A stretch of 6,964 bases of DNA. Source: Frankiales bacterium. Its GTDB lineage: Bacteria > Actinomycetota > Actinomycetes > Mycobacteriales > SCTD01. Made by a program: the position numbers and the translations under genes. Every line of letters starts with the position of its first letter. Position 1 is the stretch's first letter. The stretch is from contig JAODNF010000249.1 in NCBI GenBank assembly GCA_025464915.1, positions 1 through 6,964 of the forward strand, written 5' to 3'. This document shows, piece after piece, positions 4,774 to 6,964 of the stretch. The notes beneath the pieces were generated by a model. It saw nothing but the letters and a program-made list of their open reading frames with translations, was not told the DNA's origin and did not search any database.

Positions 4774-5919
4774 GTGTCGCAACATGGTGTTCACGGGCCG
4801 CTGACAGGGCTGACCGTCGTCGACTTCTCCCGCGTGCTCGCCGGCCCGTTCGCGACGATGATGCTCGCCGACCTCGGCGCCCGCGTGATCAAGGTGGAGA
4901 AACCGGACACAGGTGACGATTCGCGCAGCTATGGGCCGTTCCTGGACGACCGATCGCTCTACTTCGCCCGGGTGAACCACGGCAAGGAGTCCCTCTCCGC
5001 CGACCTCCGTGACCCCGACGACGTCGCCCTCGTGCGCAGGATCATCGCGAGGGCGGACGTGCTGGTGGAGAACTTCCGGCCGGGAGTGATGGCCCGGCTC
5101 GGTCTCGGGTACGACGACGCGCGCGCCCTCAACCCGGCGCTCGTCTACTGCTCGATCAGCGGGTTCGGGCACACCGGGCCGTGGTCGCAGCGACCCGCCT
5201 ACGACGCGGTCGTGCAGGGCATGAGCGGCCTGATGGCCATCACCGGCTCGCCGGACGGCCCGCCGGTGAAGCCCGGTTCCCCGGTCGCGGACCTCTCCGC
5301 CGGCCTCTACGCGTTCGGCGGCATCTGCGCGGCCCTGCGCGGCGGGCAGGGGACCCACCTCGACGTGGCCATGTACGACGCGACGATCTCCCTGCTGGAG
5401 GGCGCCGCCCTGAGCTGGCTCGCGACCGGGCAGGAGCCGGGCCGGATCGGCAACGCGCACTTCGCCATCGCGCCGTTCGACACCTTTGCCTGCGCCGACC
5501 GCGACATCACGATCTGCGCAGCCAACGACCTGCTCTTCGGCGCGCTGGTGTCGGCCCTGGGGCTGCCTGCGCTGCTCACCGACGCGCGGTTCGGCACCAA
5601 CGCGCTGCGGCACGAGAACCGCGGCGAGCTGAAGAAGGAGCTCGAGTCGGCCCTGTCCGCCGGCACCGGCTCGCACTGGCTCGAGGTGCTCGAGTCGGCC
5701 GGCGTCCCGTGCGGCCCCATCAGCAACGTGGCCGAGGCGGTGGGCTCGGAGCAGTCCGCGGCACGGCAGATGGTGGTCGACGCCGGTGGGGTGCCCGTCC
5801 CGGGCAACCCGGTGAAGCTGTCCGCGTTCCCCGACGCCGGCCACCGGCCCGCCGAGCCGCGGCTGGACGAGCACGGTGACAGGATCAGGGCCGAGTTCGC
5901 CTCGGGAGGCATGGCATGA
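4774..5919 (+). CDS. CaiB/BaiF-family (class III) CoA-transferase
   Basis: A 381-residue class III CoA-transferase. The family moves CoA between carboxylic acids (formyl-CoA:oxalate, carnitine, bile-acid and 2-methylacyl-CoA enzymes) through an aspartyl-CoA thioester intermediate and acts as interlocked dimers in the cytosol. The N-terminal PLTGLTVVDFSRVLAGPFA, ADLGARVIKVEKP (32-44), VENFRPG (98-104), the SGFGHTGPW region (129-137) and the late PCGPISNV motif are all typical. The catalytic Asp is D173 in VADLSAG, aligned with D169 of formyl-CoA transferase (GDS). Length is slightly short but complete. The GTG at 4774 is preferred because of CAGGAT upstream; an ATG at 4765 would add three residues. 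It is the first gene of an operon: its TGA overlaps the ferredoxin ATG in ATGA. The substrate is not evident; the ferredoxin neighbour suggests an oxidised lipid, terpenoid or steroid-like acid. Confidence 0.93.
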   Translation: MSQHGVHGPLTGLTVVDFSRVLAGPFATMMLADLGARVIKVEKPDTGDDSRSYGPFLDDRSLYFARVNHGKESLSADLRDPDDVALVRRIIARADVLVENFRPGVMARLGLGYDDARALNPALVYCSISGFGHTGPWSQRPAYDAVVQGMSGLMAITGSPDGPPVKPGSPVADLSAGLYAFGGICAALRGGQGTHLDVAMYDATISLLEGAALSWLATGQEPGRIGNAHFAIAPFDTFACADRDITICAANDLLFGALVSALGLPALLTDARFGTNALRHENRGELKKELESALSAGTGSHWLEVLESAGVPCGPISNVAEAVGSEQSAARQMVVDAGGVPVPGNPVKLSAFPDAGHRPAEPRLDEHGDRIRAEFASGGMA

Positions 5920-6107
5920 AGGTCGTCGTCGACTTCGACAAGTGCGAGAGCAACGCCGTCTGCATGGGCATCGCGCCCGACGTGTTCGAGGTGCGCGACG
6001 ACAACTTCCTCTACGTGCTCCAGGAGGAACCGCCCGAGGCGATGCGGGCGAAGCTCCAGGAGTGCGTGCACGGCTGCCCGACCGGGGCCATCTCGCTCGG
6101 TGAGTGA
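5916..6107 (+). CDS. P450-type small ferredoxin with an additional cysteine
   Basis: A 63-residue acidic ferredoxin of the [3Fe-4S]/[4Fe-4S] type that passes electrons to cytochromes P450 and other oxidases in actinobacteria. Cysteines are C10, C16, C50 and C54. C10-x5-C16, the APDVFEV segment (20-26) and CPTGAI (54-59) are the family hallmarks, with C10, C16 and C54 as expected cluster ligands. The variable position between the first two cysteines, which influences cluster type, is N13. C50 sits four residues before C54, where homologues I know usually carry alanine; it may be a further ligand or a free thiol near the cluster. The ATG overlaps the CoA-transferase stop (ATGA), and the ferredoxin C-terminus overlaps the next start by eight bases, so translational coupling is likely. 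No P450 or reductase gene lies in the window, so its partner is unknown. Confidence 0.92.
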   Translation: MKVVVDFDKCESNAVCMGIAPDVFEVRDDNFLYVLQEEPPEAMRAKLQECVHGCPTGAISLGE

Positions 6108-6705
6108 GACCTTGACCGACTGGCAGGCCTGGCACCGGCGCTACGACGACCCGGCATCGCCGCTGTCGCGCCGCCTCGGCATCGTGCAGGCGCTGCTGCG
6201 CGAGGCCCTGTTCGCCGCTCCTGCAGGGCCGATCGCGCTGACGAGCGTCTGTGCAGGCGACGGACGCGACGTGCGAGGCGTGCTGGCCGAGCACCCTCGT
6301 GCCGTGGACGTGGCAGCGGCGCTCGTGGAGAAGGACCCCGACCTGGCGGCGGCCGCGGGCGCGGTCGTCGGAGATGCCGGCGACCTGTCGACGTACCGGG
6401 AGATCCCGCCCGCCGACGTGCTCCTCGTCTGCGGCGTCTTCGGCAACATCGCGGACGACGACATCCGCACGACGATCGAGAACGCGTCGCGGCTGTGCCG
6501 ACCTGGCGCGAGGGTGCTCTGGACGCGCGGTCGGCGCGAGCCGGACCTCACCCCGGCGATCCGGCGCTGGTGGGGCGACGCCGGCTGGAGGGAGACGTCG
6601 TTCGTGACCGGCGCGCCGACGGCCGAGTGGTCGGTCGGTGCTGCCTACCTCACGCGAGATCCCCTGCCCTACGAGCAGATGCGACTCTTCACGTTCGTGC
6701 GCTGA
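6100..6705 (+). CDS. Class I SAM-dependent methyltransferase-like protein
   Basis: A 201-residue protein with a Rossmann-like core. TSVCAGDGRDVRGVL (48-62) matches SAM-binding motif I (a GxG-type loop with acidic residues), ALVEKDPDLAAAA (74-86) gives the second-strand acidic position that would contact the SAM ribose, GDAGDLSTY (91-99) fits motif III, and ADVLLVCGVFGNI (105-117) fits motif IV. The N-terminal WHRRYDDPASPLSRRLGIVQ helix is typical of a small actinobacterial group annotated only as a methyltransferase. The substrate is unknown and catalysis is not proven. The GTG at 6100 lies inside the ferredoxin gene (eight-base overlap), with no independent promoter visible, so it should be translated with the operon. 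Its stop is 11 bases from the stop of the convergent downstream gene, with no terminator between. Whether it works with the CoA-transferase and ferredoxin is an inference from coupling. Confidence 0.75.
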   Translation: MSETLTDWQAWHRRYDDPASPLSRRLGIVQALLREALFAAPAGPIALTSVCAGDGRDVRGVLAEHPRAVDVAAALVEKDPDLAAAAGAVVGDAGDLSTYREIPPADVLLVCGVFGNIADDDIRTTIENASRLCRPGARVLWTRGRREPDLTPAIRRWWGDAGWRETSFVTGAPTAEWSVGAAYLTRDPLPYEQMRLFTFVR

Positions 6706-6716
6706 CCGCGCGGCGC

Positions 6717-6964
6717 TCAGCCACCGACAGCCCCCACGAGCCAGCGCACCCGGCGGCGCTCGAGCTGGTCGGCCATCGTGGTGCGGCCGCTGACGAGGTC
6801 CTGCAGCAGCGGCCACAGCGGCCGGGTGCGCATGACCCGGTGCACGGTCCCTGGCCGCTTGGTGAAGACCGTCAGCGCCCGCCGGCCCGCTGCGACCTCG
6901 GCGCCGAGCTCGGCCTGCACGGCATCCTCGTAGTGCACGAGCCCTACTGCGGCCTGACCTGCCA
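6717..6964 (-). CDS. 3' end of an unrecognised protein, possibly an FAD-dependent oxidoreductase (partial)
   Basis: On the minus strand a frame is open from the window edge to TGA at 6717-6719 and gives about 81 C-terminal residues. It contains VHYEDAVQAELGAEVAAGRRA, then FTKRPGTVHRVMRTRPLWPLLQDLVSG and a basic DQLERRRVRWLV tail. The pattern of a Y-x-x-A/E helix followed by a 'F..RP...H...R..P.....L..G' segment recalls the C-terminal region of geranylgeranyl-reductase-like FAD oxidoreductases, but no cofactor motif is in view, so the assignment is tentative. An internal GTG at 6936-6938 could be taken as a start, but the frame continues open past it and the family-like helix begins before it, so I read this as a truncated gene. 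It converges on the methyltransferase-like gene. Confidence 0.5.
   Translation of the reverse strand, partial: AGQAAVGLVHYEDAVQAELGAEVAAGRRALTVFTKRPGTVHRVMRTRPLWPLLQDLVSGRTTMADQLERRRVRWLVGAVGG

Noticed and set aside
4774..6705. Idea that the operon is a natural-product cluster fragment
   Set aside because: No synthase, P450, transporter or regulator of such clusters is present; catabolic or housekeeping roles fit equally well.
4723..6816. Upstream extension of the zinc-ribbon frame, which stays open for about 700 codons on the minus strand
   Set aside because: It runs antisense through the CoA-transferase, ferredoxin and methyltransferase genes and has Arg/Gly/Pro-rich composition; only the last 74 codons look like a protein.

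Overview
The window is GC-rich DNA (roughly 70% by eye) with many GTG starts, short intergenic gaps and actinobacteria-specific small families (a DUF3099-like membrane protein and a DUF7455-like zinc-ribbon protein). This points to an actinobacterium, and the gene flavour fits Nocardioidaceae/Propionibacteriales. The genus call is an inference. There are no RNA genes, insertion sequences, CRISPR arrays or phage genes. It reads as ordinary chromosome with several small, separately controlled units.

Layout: (1) 1-161, the 3' end of an unrecognised + strand gene, converging on a DUF3099-like two-helix membrane protein (165-473, -). (2) 552-2024, a complete NAD(P)-dependent aldehyde dehydrogenase, divergent from the DUF3099-like gene. 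(3) 2048-2653, an AlkB-type 2-oxoglutarate/Fe(II) dioxygenase, probably for alkylation repair. A 16-bp palindrome (2022-2037) with the GAAC-N4-GTTC core of a Gram-positive LexA/SOS box sits between a plausible -35 and -10, and the spacing suggests a leaderless mRNA starting at the GTG. (4) 2790-3623 (-), a crotonase-fold enzyme with the Asp/Glu/Asp set of delta3,5-delta2,4-dienoyl-CoA isomerases. (5) 3662-4444, a lone ABC ATPase, divergent from the isomerase and followed by a strong hairpin. (6) 4498-4722 (-), a 74-residue zinc-ribbon-like protein. (7) 4774-6705, a tightly overlapping three-gene operon: class III CoA-transferase, P450-type ferredoxin, SAM-dependent-methyltransferase-like protein. 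(8) 6717-6964 (-), the 3' end of another gene that converges on the operon.

Functionally, the aldehyde dehydrogenase, dienoyl-CoA isomerase, CoA-transferase and ferredoxin suggest catabolism of fatty, aromatic or steroid-like carboxylic acids through CoA esters, but only the last operon is physically coupled. The best candidate for something under-described is the SOS-box-like control of the AlkB-type gene. Second is the CoA-transferase/ferredoxin/methyltransferase operon, whose ferredoxin has an unusual extra cysteine and no P450 partner in the window. I saw no clearly new multi-gene defence or mobile system.
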